Source: Thecaphora thlaspeos (lineage: Eukaryota; Basidiomycota; Ustilaginomycetes; Urocystidales; Glomosporiaceae). Taken from it: 64,000 nt of DNA. The stretch spans positions 992,001-1,056,000 of the forward strand of contig UWYS01000005.1 of NCBI GenBank assembly GCA_900291925.1, written 5' to 3'. This document shows, in pieces, positions 56,501 through 64,000 of this stretch; position 1 is the first letter of the stretch, and every line of letters begins with the position of its first letter. The position numbers were made by a program, and so were the translations under genes. The notes below the pieces were generated by a model that saw only the letters and a list, made by a program, of their open reading frames with translations, was not told where the DNA came from and did not search any database.

Positions 56501-56857
56501 CTCAACCATCTACCGCCACTGTCGCCTTTCAGTCTTGGCGCGAGTAGCGGCGGCGGTGGCAGCGGCCTGGCGAGAGGCGGACGTGGCGGAAACCGAGGCG
56601 GCGCTAGAGGAGGCGGTGGAGGCGGAGAAGGCAGAGACCACCTCGACGACGGTTCTCAGGCCGCCGCAGCTGCCGTCGCGGCGACTGCAACGCCCAGCCA
56701 CTTTCTGGGTCCGCCTTCGGGAGGACGCGGGTTCGGCGGTCGTGGAGGCGGAGGTGGAGGGTGGGGCGCGCGAGCACGCGGTCGAGGTGGCGGACGGCTA
56801 CGTGGAGGAGGCGGAGGGGGCTGGGGAGGTCCAACACCACCGCCGCAGGCTCGCTGA
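50501..56857 (+). CDS. SET3: PHD-SET protein, Set3-like histone deacetylase complex subunit
   Basis: Single frame of 2,118 residues. A C4HC3 PHD finger (about residues 136-181: [35 protein letters not shown]) is of the type that reads H3K4 methylation in Set3/MLL5. A SET domain follows at about 515-735: [39 protein letters not shown] and [11 protein letters not shown]. As in other Set3/MLL5 proteins the canonical NHSCxPN is RFSCHPN and the catalytic tyrosine motif is replaced by GWEW, so it is probably not a methyltransferase. A Ser/Ala-rich insertion of about 45 residues interrupts the SET core. The remaining 1,300 residues are disordered, with acidic, Lys/Arg-rich and Pro-rich parts, then an RE/RD tract (about 1921-1987) and an RGG/G-rich C terminus (about 2017-2117). 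The last two are unusual additions. Confidence 0.93.
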   Translation: MSDDGHHHAKRSTNMALDPHLAAVSSARPVPTTHKRKSSAATQPSHLDRASADMIVPPTMGVFARDSSRAIASVSGAKTSAFFEAITTAAIAPSASSSHNRTASNASRGVETTAADDGDGEDDDQGTVDEDAGVIRCICDCDDDDGFTIQCDRCLVWQHCACFGMSQASVPDEYLCEQCAPRPVDVAFAQAIQQKRKNDEARKALLDRNLKRHTQSSNTAAAAFVYANGQRATEATAAVDQRAGAGHLEAADSLQASGAGPLQGLHDNGSNDAEFDVAAANGNSNTLDSGDTYGGTAARPRKPTQALDLSNTQFVVPEVPANVVQSGGAGGRSGAKRKGQKGSRSRSGAPETPMAHTPNRGTLTPSLRDDRYDNPFDTVDKLEAWRVEFTPIAKNMVADQAVLGTLAAAMLDWEDGSPLRALPGHGGKLVIPVQRAAARRRMQLAAARAEEMLVTTAEKESGSAVEDQKSRPLGVGARPPSADQLADLDYAELGLAAVGNECIPIDIQGGSLVDLGAKTYVRHISETASAGVFCNVLQLSSPADEPQRTWNASRSFSRPVMHGLFAEGPIPAGAFICEYRGELYSADTYRQDPVNQYAALGAAKPYVHLLPPPLNLAIDARRFGNEGRFARFSCHPNAVLRPILFRQRGATGPGSLLSQDCSRSPTPAVAKSLAADPAAPSAAATAAIGSPDKPRLLFGLFALTDIARTHEITLGWEWDDAHIVHFLPELVQNPFMEPREWRTPNGTPRSTFDAERHTANMVAIAERGEFPYASTAFSAKMNAVAASLLGCVLCACIGSAAAPGGGGGGASANNARKQDCAVAQMLRVGNGMSLLNVVMPGKTNRRAKLPDFAPLVGIRRSWMPPSMPPTPASSIKEGRSPTAEHAGSGGAEFAAAQMMATELLLADAGGYLAGEAPIDDVPMACGQADGVTAEGDAEVTLELEVAVDGEPLLADIEMASPPPLNEDAYATESDASSLTDPLSLASSGEDESADEDDLDHRCALHFTADGDVMDTEEDEPTSPTQSGEESAVDAGIFVLPLKKRVTRTRIKATLASSDSDSSVDDESKDAVVVPRVRSDKAEAAAARLKAAQTGQKRKAKARTSRPRLNATSDEPEVPRPNKKRKKGDNTVDPSSPLSSVPSPGSRYSSLSPPPSEDPIDDDRRSWDSKTDFDSDTDASVSRGASSRRMTVKLRAKGKRAAGRTRPQRGGSSGDKSEETASTRKKKAKARLLRDSIADMGDPESSDDDGDASVHVTASPASSRAKATTLSTPPKKASRPHKSAKGSVESAAKPSRKEQIGKPKKNRRVVSDTESEDSDADQTPRPYSRPKAVIVDSSVKPDPDAPTPADARAPGTAALAAKSEVGPSAGDAGAISSAPAEVAGTADAPSIAGVRDVTPDASTSRPPTAPAPAPPSGPAVVKEEEPRVKLSLAEYKRRLAERRTTAQVALPKPSPPATPGTPTSDSGQAASATTTTATMPGEGSHGKATLASEQLSDVPDKAAATANNFAPTSALAPGSSGDSTTRLLDAPPVAPAPKRPSTPPRSQLFASVAAPTAIRSVELPRSPPMVTRAPSEARQASSVTSATRVETGEARAPPPQTSTLRPGVIAASPAPSAASAPASAGSVEAAVAAAAVGRVEAPPPPKTPPMKRAALPAVTDGTEAGAATASVRPFSSTSSFATTGAPILISRLELERDSVAAPPASTAPGELGAAGRKMRPVGFQPIGGRPSPTSSLSLTSTSGSWTTLGGGSRAGFVPVGGAMNVNITRAASPPHQHGGALGHSTIPGRSLSVSSASSSGGAPRQLLPSPGFNPPRAPRAFLSTGTPTGAASPPTTAVGAGAALALLAPVRPPPMISSANAASTVMPLAAHPLTVSTTAPGPPNARHATPSMSPPSPTLSLHSLSTANLRDFAGVPTGPASMRERDGRSDKSADREWEREPWGDPRGERPSVDRSGGRPDQRTDRERESLLARDRDREWEREPREPLTFRSGSFDDSLADRLNHLPPLSPFSLGASSGGGGSGLARGGRGGNRGGARGGGGGGEGRDHLDDGSQAAAAAVAATATPSHFLGPPSGGRGFGGRGGGGGGWGARARGRGGGRLRGGGGGGWGGPTPPPQAR

Positions 56858-57922
56858 GCAGCCTTGCCCAGCCTTGCTTCGTCGCGTCGCGCTCCCTTCA
56901 CGGCTGAACTCACTCCCTCCCGCTTGGCCCGATCTCGCTCGACCACACCAACGGAATCCACAAAGGAGCGCACTAAATGCCAAAAGACGACCAAACCGCA
57001 ATGCAGTCGTCTCCACCGGACATACATGTATCCTCTACTCCCGCTTTCTTACTGATATACCCATTCGCCTTACCCGCCCGCGGCCTCGTCCTCCCCCACC
57101 CTTTCATCCATCACAACTTTGTACTTGTTCTCTCCCACGCGCGTGCCCCTTCTTCCCTTGCCTCTTCCCTCACGACGGAGCTGAATTTGAGAACGCGAAT
57201 ACTGCTGCTGCTGTTGTAATTTATCTCTCACGATGTTAGTCGTGTGAAGTGAATATGGAAAAACAGGCAGAGGTCTGATGGAAACCCGACCTCGTTACTC
57301 GACTGCCTTTGTAAAGCCTGTAGCGATGGGGGAGCTGAGCGATAATGAACAGGCATCTCGTTATCTGAGAAAACCAGTCGTATTATCCCGTTGAAGCCCC
57401 TCGACCCGTTGCAAGCGAGGAACGGGTGGCGACGAGGCCTGAGATTTTCCAGGACAAAGGACGCCGCGCAACTTGTACGAGAGTCTTGTGGGCTGGACTC
57501 ATTCTGTTCTTTGCATTCTAACGCCTCTTCCCCTTTGACGTTTGGCGCGCAACAATGGTCTCGATCCATCACACACACATTGGCGGACTCATTGGAAAGG
57601 GACTCTTATTGTGCTTGAAAACGGGAAGGATGAGGGGGTTGAGTTGGGTCAAGGTTTGTGGACCTAGACAGGACAAGTTCTACGAGTCTCGAGGGGAAAC
57701 TGAGTACATGCGACAAAGGCCGAGGATCATACATAGGGAGCTGACGACCTTTCTTCTCTTCTCTAATTAGCTGCAGCGTGTTGACTTGTGCTCTTGGGCT
57801 AACTACTGCCGCGCCTAGTTATCCCGCGGAGGTTTAAGTCTTGCGTAAAAGCCCTGCACAAAGTTGAAGAAATTAGTTTCGTCCTCTGCTCTCCAGACAT
57901 CCGCCAAGCTCAGATCCAGGCT
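56858..57922. other. Convergent 3' region, no gene seen
   Basis: Between the 3' ends of SET3 (plus) and the secreted-protein gene (minus). Frames up to 116 residues are present but have no recognisable features. Base composition is less GC-rich than in the genes. Confidence 0.5.
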
Positions 57923-58570
57923 TTAGGGCCAGAGAAACTCCATATATCTGTCGCCCAGGAGGTATCGCAGAATGAGGCGTGAGACCTTCGTTGTTGACTC
58001 CGCGCTCAAGAGTAGAGCTTGCTGCTGACCCAACGTAAGAGTTTCGACGAAGGAACCGATCTTTTCAGGGGTTTGGCTGTGCTCGCTGGTCATGAATTGG
58101 AACCAGAGAAGTCGTTCCGTCTTCGTCAAGGAGTCCTTTAGGTAATTTTGCACCCAAAACATGGACAGCTTTGCGTCCCGCGGGAGGTAGCTGGCAAGGT
58201 CGACCTCCGAGAGTGACATGCGTTGAACGAGATCGATGTTGTAACTAGACAAGTATTCGCTCGGCAAGTTAGTGAAAGAATTGAAGTGTTCCATAAGGGC
58301 TGTATCTCGTCTCGGCAGTTGGATAATCTCTTGTAACAGTGTGGATGATATGTCGCGGCTGGCGCCGCTGCTGCTGCTGCCGGCTTCGGAAACGTCGTCA
58401 ATATTGTGGAGTCTCTTGTAATCGTACTCCCATTCCTTGGGAAGGTTGGCAACATTGTCAAGACGTTCGGCTTCTTCAGCCAGCCAGTCCGGGGGTTCCA
58501 CCGGCGCAGCCCAGACAGGGCCGAGCAGGTAGAAGGGGAGGACGAGGACGGCGATCAAGGGAGCTCGCAT
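57923..58570 (-). CDS. Secreted protein of unknown function, cysteine-free
   Basis: Single exon, 215 residues. Residues 1-22 (MRAPLIAVLVLPFYLLGPVWA) are a clear signal peptide with likely cleavage before or after APVEP. The mature part has no cysteine, no second hydrophobic segment and no GPI signal. It is Leu/Ser/Glu-rich and probably helical (LLQEIIQLPRRDTALMEHF, YLPRDAKLSMFWVQNYL, LLWFQFMTSEHSQTPEKIG). Only one short Ser run (SSSSGAS) is low-complexity. I recognise no family. The combination of small size, secretion and no known domain fits a candidate effector or extracellular protein, but that is inference. Codons are less C/G-ended than in neighbouring genes. A TATAAAG lies about 320 bp upstream. 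Confidence 0.82.
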   Translation of the reverse strand: MRAPLIAVLVLPFYLLGPVWAAPVEPPDWLAEEAERLDNVANLPKEWEYDYKRLHNIDDVSEAGSSSSGASRDISSTLLQEIIQLPRRDTALMEHFNSFTNLPSEYLSSYNIDLVQRMSLSEVDLASYLPRDAKLSMFWVQNYLKDSLTKTERLLWFQFMTSEHSQTPEKIGSFVETLTLGQQQALLLSAESTTKVSRLILRYLLGDRYMEFLWP

Positions 58571-60247
58571 GGTGACGGAGTAGGATGCGGGAAGGAGGCC
58601 GGTGCGGGGGCTTGAAGCGAGTTTGGAGACTGGACGAGGATCGTTGTGAGGTTTGAAGCGTGCGAGGGAAGTGAGCGTGTGAGAGAAGGTGTGTGGAGCG
58701 GCGAATCGTGTGGAGCGACGGCGACGGCGAGTCGGTTCGCGACTCGGTGGTCGAGAGAAAGAGTAAGGGAAAGGGATAGAAGGCGAGGAAGAGTGGCTAA
58801 GTGATTAAGGGGAGGGCGGGTAAGGGAAGAGGATGGGCGATGGTGAGAATTGTGCTGAGTGGGAGAGAAAAAGAGAAGCTCCCTCTTTATAGCTTCGATC
58901 GGCAGGGCGTAGACTTCCGTCTCTCGAGGGCGAAGGCACTTAAAGGGGCAATGTAGCGGTGCCAGCGCTGCCCAAGCGGGACGCTTCCACTCGCCATGTG
59001 TTACAGCAATACGGGCTCAATCACCTGAACTGTCTCTGCGCTGAGCGATTCACTGCACAGTAGCGACAGGCTGGAGACTTGGACGTGTCTCGACTTTAGT
59101 CGAGCCTCGACGGTGCGGAAGAGGTGATGGGCCCTTCATCTCCTGAATTTCCGGCATGGATGTCGCCACCGCTACGCCCCGCCTTCCTGGAAGAAGTGCT
59201 GCCTCTGTCGACCTCTCACATCGTCCCACCGTGATACAAAGGCAGACAGAGACCATCACTCTGACCGAGCTTCACTCAGACCCACCGCCGCAATCCCCCC
59301 GTTGTCACGCGATCTCTTCTTCCATCGGAGCCACCATGGGAGAAACGCTCTGGACCAATGGACATCACCCTGTTTCTCACGGTCGAGACTGTTGTGTGGG
59401 TCGTCCCTTTGGGGGCGTGAGATGCGGTCTCGAGTGCATGTTAACGTCTCGATGGCAGGCCATTCTACTCTTTTTCAGCACCCGGACCCTCTAGCCCGCG
59501 CAGCTCTCGTTCGCTGCTGCCACCACCACCCTCGTATCAGCTGTCCTATTCGCTGCTCGCTCTCTTTTAATCCCTGTCACTTGATTCCCGTTCCGTCTGC
59601 TGTCCTGCAAGGTAGCCGTCTTCGTCTCCCATCGATCGGTCCTACTCCACCCGTCCGATCCAGAGAAACTTTGGACCCCGGGCCCGTCCAAGAGAAGATT
59701 CGTGCTCAGTTAAGAGGCACGGGATGAGGTATGTCTGCGCATCTCCCTTTCTTCTGCGAGCGAACGAAAGAGCGAGCCTCCGCACATTTAGGAAGGCTAG
59801 ACCGCTTCCGCGTACCCTCCCAGACATTTAACTCAAGTCGCACACAAGAGAAAAAGACAGTCTCTCTATTAGTTGAGGGGAAGAGGGCAAGCTTTGCAAC
59901 GAAGCGTCGGAAACCGAAGAGGAAACATATATAAGAGACAGATAAATGAGTGACTGAGGACGTTGTAGAATTCACGGCAGAGGCACGTGTACGGCGATGT
60001 TAATAGAAATTGGGGAAACAGGGACGTCCGGAAACAAGGATCGGATGCGATGCAGGGAGTGAGTGAGTGTCCTGTCTACGAGAGTTGCCACGGGGGTGGG
60101 GACAAGGGAGGAGAGTCTGCAGACTATATGTAGCCGAGCGGAGATCGCGCAGCCTTCCGTGAATAGAGAGGGGAGACAAGGCGACGTTTGCCTCTAAAGG
60201 TCCATACGATTTTTCGTTCCGAGCGCAGACGATACTGTTCCGCCCTC
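58571..60247. other. Upstream region of the secreted-protein gene and 3' flank of the mannoprotein gene
   Basis: No coding stretch is convincing. It includes the promoter of the gene at 57923-58570 and, at its right side, the 3' untranslated region of the mannoprotein gene. Overlapping plus-strand frames between 59156 and 59727 were not accepted. Confidence 0.5.
58886..58892 (-). promoter_or_regulatory. Candidate TATA box of the secreted-protein gene
   Basis: On the minus strand TATAAAG lies in a GC-moderate context and is followed by C/T-rich sequence. It is about 320 bp upstream of the start codon, so the leader would be long or contain an intron. Confidence 0.4.
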
Positions 60248-61509
60248 TTAGAGAACAGCGACGGCAGCGAAAAGACCGGCGACAAGGAGGGCGGCGGGTG
60301 CGACAACGCTGTAGGCCGAAACAGCGCCGCTGCTGCTGGACCCGCTGCTCGACGACTTGTTGGTCGACGAGGCGGCGGCGTTCTTCTTGGTCGAAGAGGC
60401 GCCGGACTTGGCGGTCGACGACGAGGCGGGGATGATGCTGGCAATGCCGTTCGAGATGCTCGACGTTGTCTTGCAGTTGGACGTCGAGGGAGTCGAGTAG
60501 GCGGCGGTGGGAGTGACCTGGTCGGCGGCGCCATTCGTGAACTGCATCGTCTCGCCGTTGGTGACGTACTGGCCGGTGAAGTACTGCTGGAAGGTCGAGA
60601 TGCCGCCACCCGCCTGCGGGTAGAGGCCGGGCGGGTAGGCGGCGTCGCCGTCGCACGTCTCGAACATATTGTCGGCGTAATTGCCCGGCATGACCCAGTT
60701 GCAACCCATCTCGTCGAGCGTGTGCTGGCACTCGAGCGACGTTGGCGCGACGTCGCTCGCGGCTGTGCAGATGCGGAAGCACACCTGGTTGTACGAGATG
60801 TAGTTCATCCACTCCTCGTAGAAGACATCCTTGCCCGAGATGTTGGAGGTGACGTTGCCACCGACCGGGTTGCCCATCTCGGTGGCGCCGTGCGGGTCGA
60901 GCTCACCGCCCTCATCGCCTGCGACGAGACCGATGCGAGTGAAGTCGCCTAACGCCATGATCTGAACGTACAGCGGTGTCTTGACGAAGTGCGCTGCGGT
61001 GATGGTGCCGTCGGGCTGTGGCGACGGAAAGGGTGGATGTCGAGGGTGCAATATGATCAGCGGTGATTGCCCCGAGTGGAGATGATGGCGGCGGCAGGGA
61101 ATGCCATGTGATGTGATGATGGGTGACTGCGTGGGTGACTACGAGGTCACGGGAGAGGGGAACGAGGGGACCAGGACAAACTCACAATGACGCGGGCGTT
61201 GTTCCTGGCCTTTGTACAGTAGGCGACGGTCTCACCCTCGACGTTTCCGATGGGCTGGTCGGTGCCCGGAGGTCCAAAGGTGCACCAGTCCTCGACGCTG
61301 TTGATCGAGACCAGACGGGCGTCGGAGGTCTGGTTGATGGGAGTGCCGAGCGAGGGGGTGTCAGGGTTGGTGGGGCCGTTCTTGGCGGTGCTCTGGACGC
61401 CGGGGTAATCGGTCGAGGGGGTGCCATAGTCAAACTTCTCCTGAGCGACGGCGCCATGGGCCAGCGCGACGAGGCCGGCGAGAGCGACGATTGGCTTTGT
61501 GTAGAACAT
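60248..61509 (-). CDS. GPI-anchored mannoprotein, MP88/macrophage-activating glycoprotein type
   Basis: Two exons, 61509-61186 and 61015-60248, joined phase 0 across a 170-bp intron (GTGAGT...CACAG), giving 363 residues. A signal peptide (MFYTKPIVALAGLVALAHGA) is followed by a conserved Cys-containing ectodomain: DWCTFGPPGTDQPIGNVEGE, VAYCTKARNNARVI, PDGTITAAHFVKTPLYVQIM, EEWMNYISYNQVCFRICTA, CQHTLDEMGCNWVMPGNYAD and FETCDGDAAYPPGLYPQ. A Ser/Thr/Lys-rich stalk of about 60 residues and a hydrophobic C-terminal tail (VVAPAALLVAGLFAAVAVL) follow, which together indicate GPI anchoring and heavy O-glycosylation. Homologues are known as Cryptococcus MP88 and basidiomycete macrophage-activating glycoproteins; biochemical role is unknown. 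N-glycosylation sequons occur (NQT, NVT, NIS). Confidence 0.92.
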
Positions 61510-61565
61510 CGCGGGAGGGGGAGAGGGGTTGGTGTGGCGGAAAGGGAGAGGAGAGCGGGCAGGCC

Positions 61566-61590
61566 GGGGGGGGGGGGGGGGGGGGGGGGG
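61566..61590. repeat. Poly-G run of 25
   Basis: Uninterrupted run of 25 G on the plus strand, 57 bp upstream of the mannoprotein start codon (poly-C on its sense strand). Such a run is length-unstable and may also be miscounted by sequencing. Confidence 0.9.
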
Positions 61591-62007
61591 CAAGAGTGTG
61601 TCCGGTCGGTAGAGGGGCGGGCGGAGGCGGGCGAAGGTGAGATGGGTGGGTTTTGTACGTAAGTAACACGCCAGCCACCTGCCAGCCAGCGCCGGGGAGG
61701 GTACTCAGACTGTACAGTACAGTACTGTAGCTCGACCGCCCGCGCACTCGAGATGCAGGCGCGCGAGCGGCGATGCCGAAAGGGCAACCAAAGCAGTACA
61801 TACACTTTCAGATAGCGCTGATGCTGCTGCGCTTCCTCGTCTCCTCTCTGCCGGCAGTCGGCGGCCAGCCTGGGCGCGGGGCCAGCGGGCGGGCGCACGG
61901 ACGGCAAGCGGCAAGCGGCAGCGGCAAGCGGCAGCGGCAAGCGGCAGCGGCAAACGACGGCAAACGGCGGCAACAGGCCGAAACCATGCCTGCGTCCAAC
62001 ACACGAC

Positions 62008-62008
62008 G

Positions 62009-62046
<38 letters not shown>
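62008..62046. repeat. CAGG tetranucleotide microsatellite
   Basis: About nine tandem CAGG/GGCA units followed by degenerate CAGA and CGGG units. Confidence 0.95.
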
Positions 62047-62047
<1 letters not shown>

Positions 62048-63353
62048 ACAGGCAGGCGGGCGGGCAAGCGCATCTGGTGACAAGGTTGTCTGTGAGCTCC
62101 CTCACTCTCTTGACACCCACAGTCGAGTAACCGTGCGCTTGCAGGACGTCGACGCTAGGTGAGGCGGCCACTACACCCGCTTAAAACGAGCTGGAGCGAT
62201 AGGGGACGGCGCTACACTGTATGGACCACACTCAACTGTGCTACAGATACTTTATGCGGCTCAGGGAGCTCGTCGCGCGACGCCCGTCTCCTCCATCTCA
62301 ATTGTCTATCGTCGGTGGTGCGGCCGTGTCGTCAGCTGACATGCTGTGGCGCACGGCATCGTCCATCGCTCTCGAAACCCTCGGTGGCAGGAAGACGCCG
62401 GCCATGCCGGTCGATGGCACTCCGACGCTCGCTGTACGCCGTATGTACTCGCATCCGCTGCCGCCAGCATGAGCATCGGACGACGGATGTGCCGAAAAAA
62501 GAAACCTTCCTTTCGATCACTCGGCCGGGCGTCCGGACCCGGCATCGCGCATGCAGCTCTGGTGTCTCCTCGTTCGTGGGCCTGGCCGCCGGCATCAAAG
62601 CGGGGGCGGCGAGGGCAAGGCCGTGCGTCCGAGCGTCGACCCATGGGTCGGTCGCTCGCTCTCTGCCCTCTCTGCTTCTCGCGGAGAGCAGCAGGAGGCA
62701 AGCCGGTCCGCCACGAAGCAAGCTTCCGCAGCGGCGGTCGACGAAAGAAGAGCAGGCGGAGAAGCAAGCAAGGCGCGGCTGGCGCGCCGGAGAAGAGGCA
62801 GGGATTCCTGACGGTGCCTGTCGACGCTGACAGGCAATGAGTCAGCCACTACCACGAAGCCGGATCCGAGCTCAACAAGAGAGTAGGGTTCGTGCGCAGG
62901 CCAGGCAGGGTGACGTTGAACGTGGCGGAACAGGGCCCTTCCACGGCCCATTTCGTGCTCTTTTTTGGGGTGGGGCGAGGGCGGCGTGGCATCCCCTCTC
63001 TCTTCCATCCGCCCTCCGCCCTCTTCGCCTCGCCTCGAGCTCACTCCGCATAAGTACGCCCCCCTTGTGGTGGCCAGGGCCCAGCACAGAAGTGCCTCGT
63101 TCCATCCGCCCGGCGACCGGGTGGCACAGTGCAGAAGGACCCGCACCCGTTCCTGCCGTTAGCCTTCATCTATCTCCACCACCACCCCATCGCCACCGCC
63201 TTCGCCACCCCAGGTCTCCTCACTGCTGCCTATCTCGTCACCTCGTCGTTGCCATCCACCCATCCCCACACGACTTGCGCTGCAGCTAGTGCTAACAGAG
63301 ACACGCGCTGCCACACGCTTCCATCTGCGTCCACTTGACCGCGCACCCTCCCA

Positions 63354-64000
63354 ATGGACGGCCCACTCCCCGACTACTACCGGACCCTCGGCGTATCACC
63401 CACCTCGACCGCCGCAGAGATCAAGGAGGCCTACAAGCGCGCCTCGCTCCGCACCCACCCCGATCGCTTTCCCGACGCCACGCCCCAAGAGCGGCAGCGC
63501 TACACACAGCGCTTCCAGACGCTCGCAGACGCCTACTACGTACTCTCCGACTCGCAGCGCAGGCGCGAGTACGACCAGGTCCGCTCCTCGAGGCCCTCGT
63601 CCTCGTCGTTCTCCTCGGGCTACACCGCCACCAGCGACGACGACTTTGACGACTTCGATTTCTCCGAAAAGGAGCAGGGAGCTAGTGCAAACTTCTTCCA
63701 GAGCTTCTTCCCCGGTGCCTTCAAGTCCGAGCCCAACGCCGGCGCCGACGCCGGCCAGGACGAATCCAGTCGCGCCAATCCGCACCAGCCCCAGGCCGAC
63801 GGCATCTTTGCCGACGTCTTCGAGGAACTCCTGTGCCCAGAGGTCCAGCGGGTCGCGCCCTTCTGGAAGTGGGTCGGCGGTGCTTCCGGCGGTGCGCTCG
63901 GCTTCATCGTAGGCAACGTACCTGGCGCGCTCGGCGGTGCCTTCCTCGGTGGTCAGCTCGGCCGCATCCGCGACGCAAAGGGCAAGAGCGTCGCAGAGGT
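63354..64000 (+). CDS. J-domain (DnaJ-like) co-chaperone, 5' part
   Basis: Open to the window edge, at least 215 residues, so the 3' end is missing. An N-terminal J domain (about residues 5-75) has DYYRTLGVSPTST, EIKEAYKRASLRTHPDRF with an intact HPD motif, and YYVLSDSQRRREYDQ; it would stimulate an Hsp70. Next is a Ser-rich and acidic linker (TATSDDDFDDFDFSEKE) rather than the Gly/Phe region of classical type I/II proteins, then GIFADVFEELLCPEVQRVAP. At about residues 174-200 a Gly/Ala-rich hydrophobic stretch with glycines spaced like a glycine zipper (GGASGGALGFIVGNVPGALG, GAFLGGQLGRI) suggests membrane association. No zinc-finger seen so far. A type III J protein, fungal function not identified. 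Confidence 0.92.
   Translation, partial: MDGPLPDYYRTLGVSPTSTAAEIKEAYKRASLRTHPDRFPDATPQERQRYTQRFQTLADAYYVLSDSQRRREYDQVRSSRPSSSSFSSGYTATSDDDFDDFDFSEKEQGASANFFQSFFPGAFKSEPNAGADAGQDESSRANPHQPQADGIFADVFEELLCPEVQRVAPFWKWVGGASGGALGFIVGNVPGALGGAFLGGQLGRIRDAKGKSVAE

Larger units (their letters stand above)
61510..63353. promoter_or_regulatory. Divergent promoter region of mannoprotein and J-domain genes
   Basis: 1.8 kb between divergent genes. Besides the poly-G run it carries GCAAGCGGCAGCG-type repeats at about 61905-61952 and a CAGG tetranucleotide array at about 62008-62046. The right side (63170-63350) is a C/T-rich leader. No gene is evident. Confidence 0.5.

Noticed and set aside
62159..62840. 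Overlapping open frames on both strands upstream of the J-domain gene
   Set aside because: All are Arg/Ser/Ala-rich with no hydrophobic core or motif; several frames are open at once, typical of non-coding GC-rich DNA.
1..64000. CRISPR arrays, insertion sequences, phage or complete transposons
   Set aside because: The tandem repeats seen are simple microsatellites and minisatellites without spacers; no transposase, integrase, reverse transcriptase or paired terminal repeats were found by eye.

Overview
This 64 kb window is nuclear DNA from a fungus. Genes are split by short GT-AG introns (55 to 292 bp where I could place both ends), coding DNA is GC-rich with C/G-ending codons, and the gene content is eukaryotic: septin, Brr2 spliceosomal helicase, Eaf3, Set3, Kar5 and Zn2Cys6 factor. 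An MP88-type mannoprotein, smut-like gene structures and abundant low-complexity tracts suggest a basidiomycete, probably Ustilaginomycotina. That placement is inference. I see no CRISPR array, bacterial operon, complete transposon or virus-like gene.

Layout from left to right: an ankyrin protein, possibly the Avo2 subunit of TORC2 (-, 0.58-3.1 kb); a cyclophilin with a possible dual-targeting leader (+, 5.1-5.8); an unknown membrane protein (+, 6.7-8.0); the bifunctional PABA synthase Abz1 (-, 8.55-11.7); a large putative mitochondrial helical-repeat protein (+, 12.4-15.8); a 3.4 kb gene-poor stretch; a Zn2Cys6 regulator (+, 19.2-20.6); a tRNA-like element (-, 22.0); aminopeptidase P (-, 22.3-24.8); S-adenosylhomocysteine hydrolase (-, 25.9-27.5); a Cdc3-class septin (+, 29.3-31.2); a ten-exon karyogamy protein Kar5 (+, 32.3-35.1); Eaf3 (-, 35.5-36.7); an acyl-CoA synthetase (+, 39.1-41.7); Brr2 (-, 42.1-49.0); Set3 (+, 50.5-56.9); a cysteine-free secreted protein (-, 57.9-58.6); an MP88-like GPI mannoprotein (-, 60.2-61.5); and the 5' part of a J-domain protein (+, from 63.35, cut by the window edge).

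The genes are mostly housekeeping and arranged as independent transcription units, so no pathway cluster is evident. Functional themes are folate and methyl metabolism (Abz1, Sah1), chromatin (Eaf3, Set3), splicing (Brr2), mating and morphogenesis (Kar5, septin) and the cell surface (two secreted proteins). The most interesting items are: the Kar5 gene, recovered only by joining ten small exons; two proteins (cyclophilin, aminopeptidase P) whose alternative starts would separate mitochondrial from cytosolic forms; a 93-bp stop-free in-frame intron in the catalytic half of Abz1; a G-quadruplex-capable minisatellite and a heptamer array between Abz1 and its divergent neighbour; and an orphan secreted protein. 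Exon junctions were found by eye from splice consensus, reading frame and family conservation, not from transcripts.
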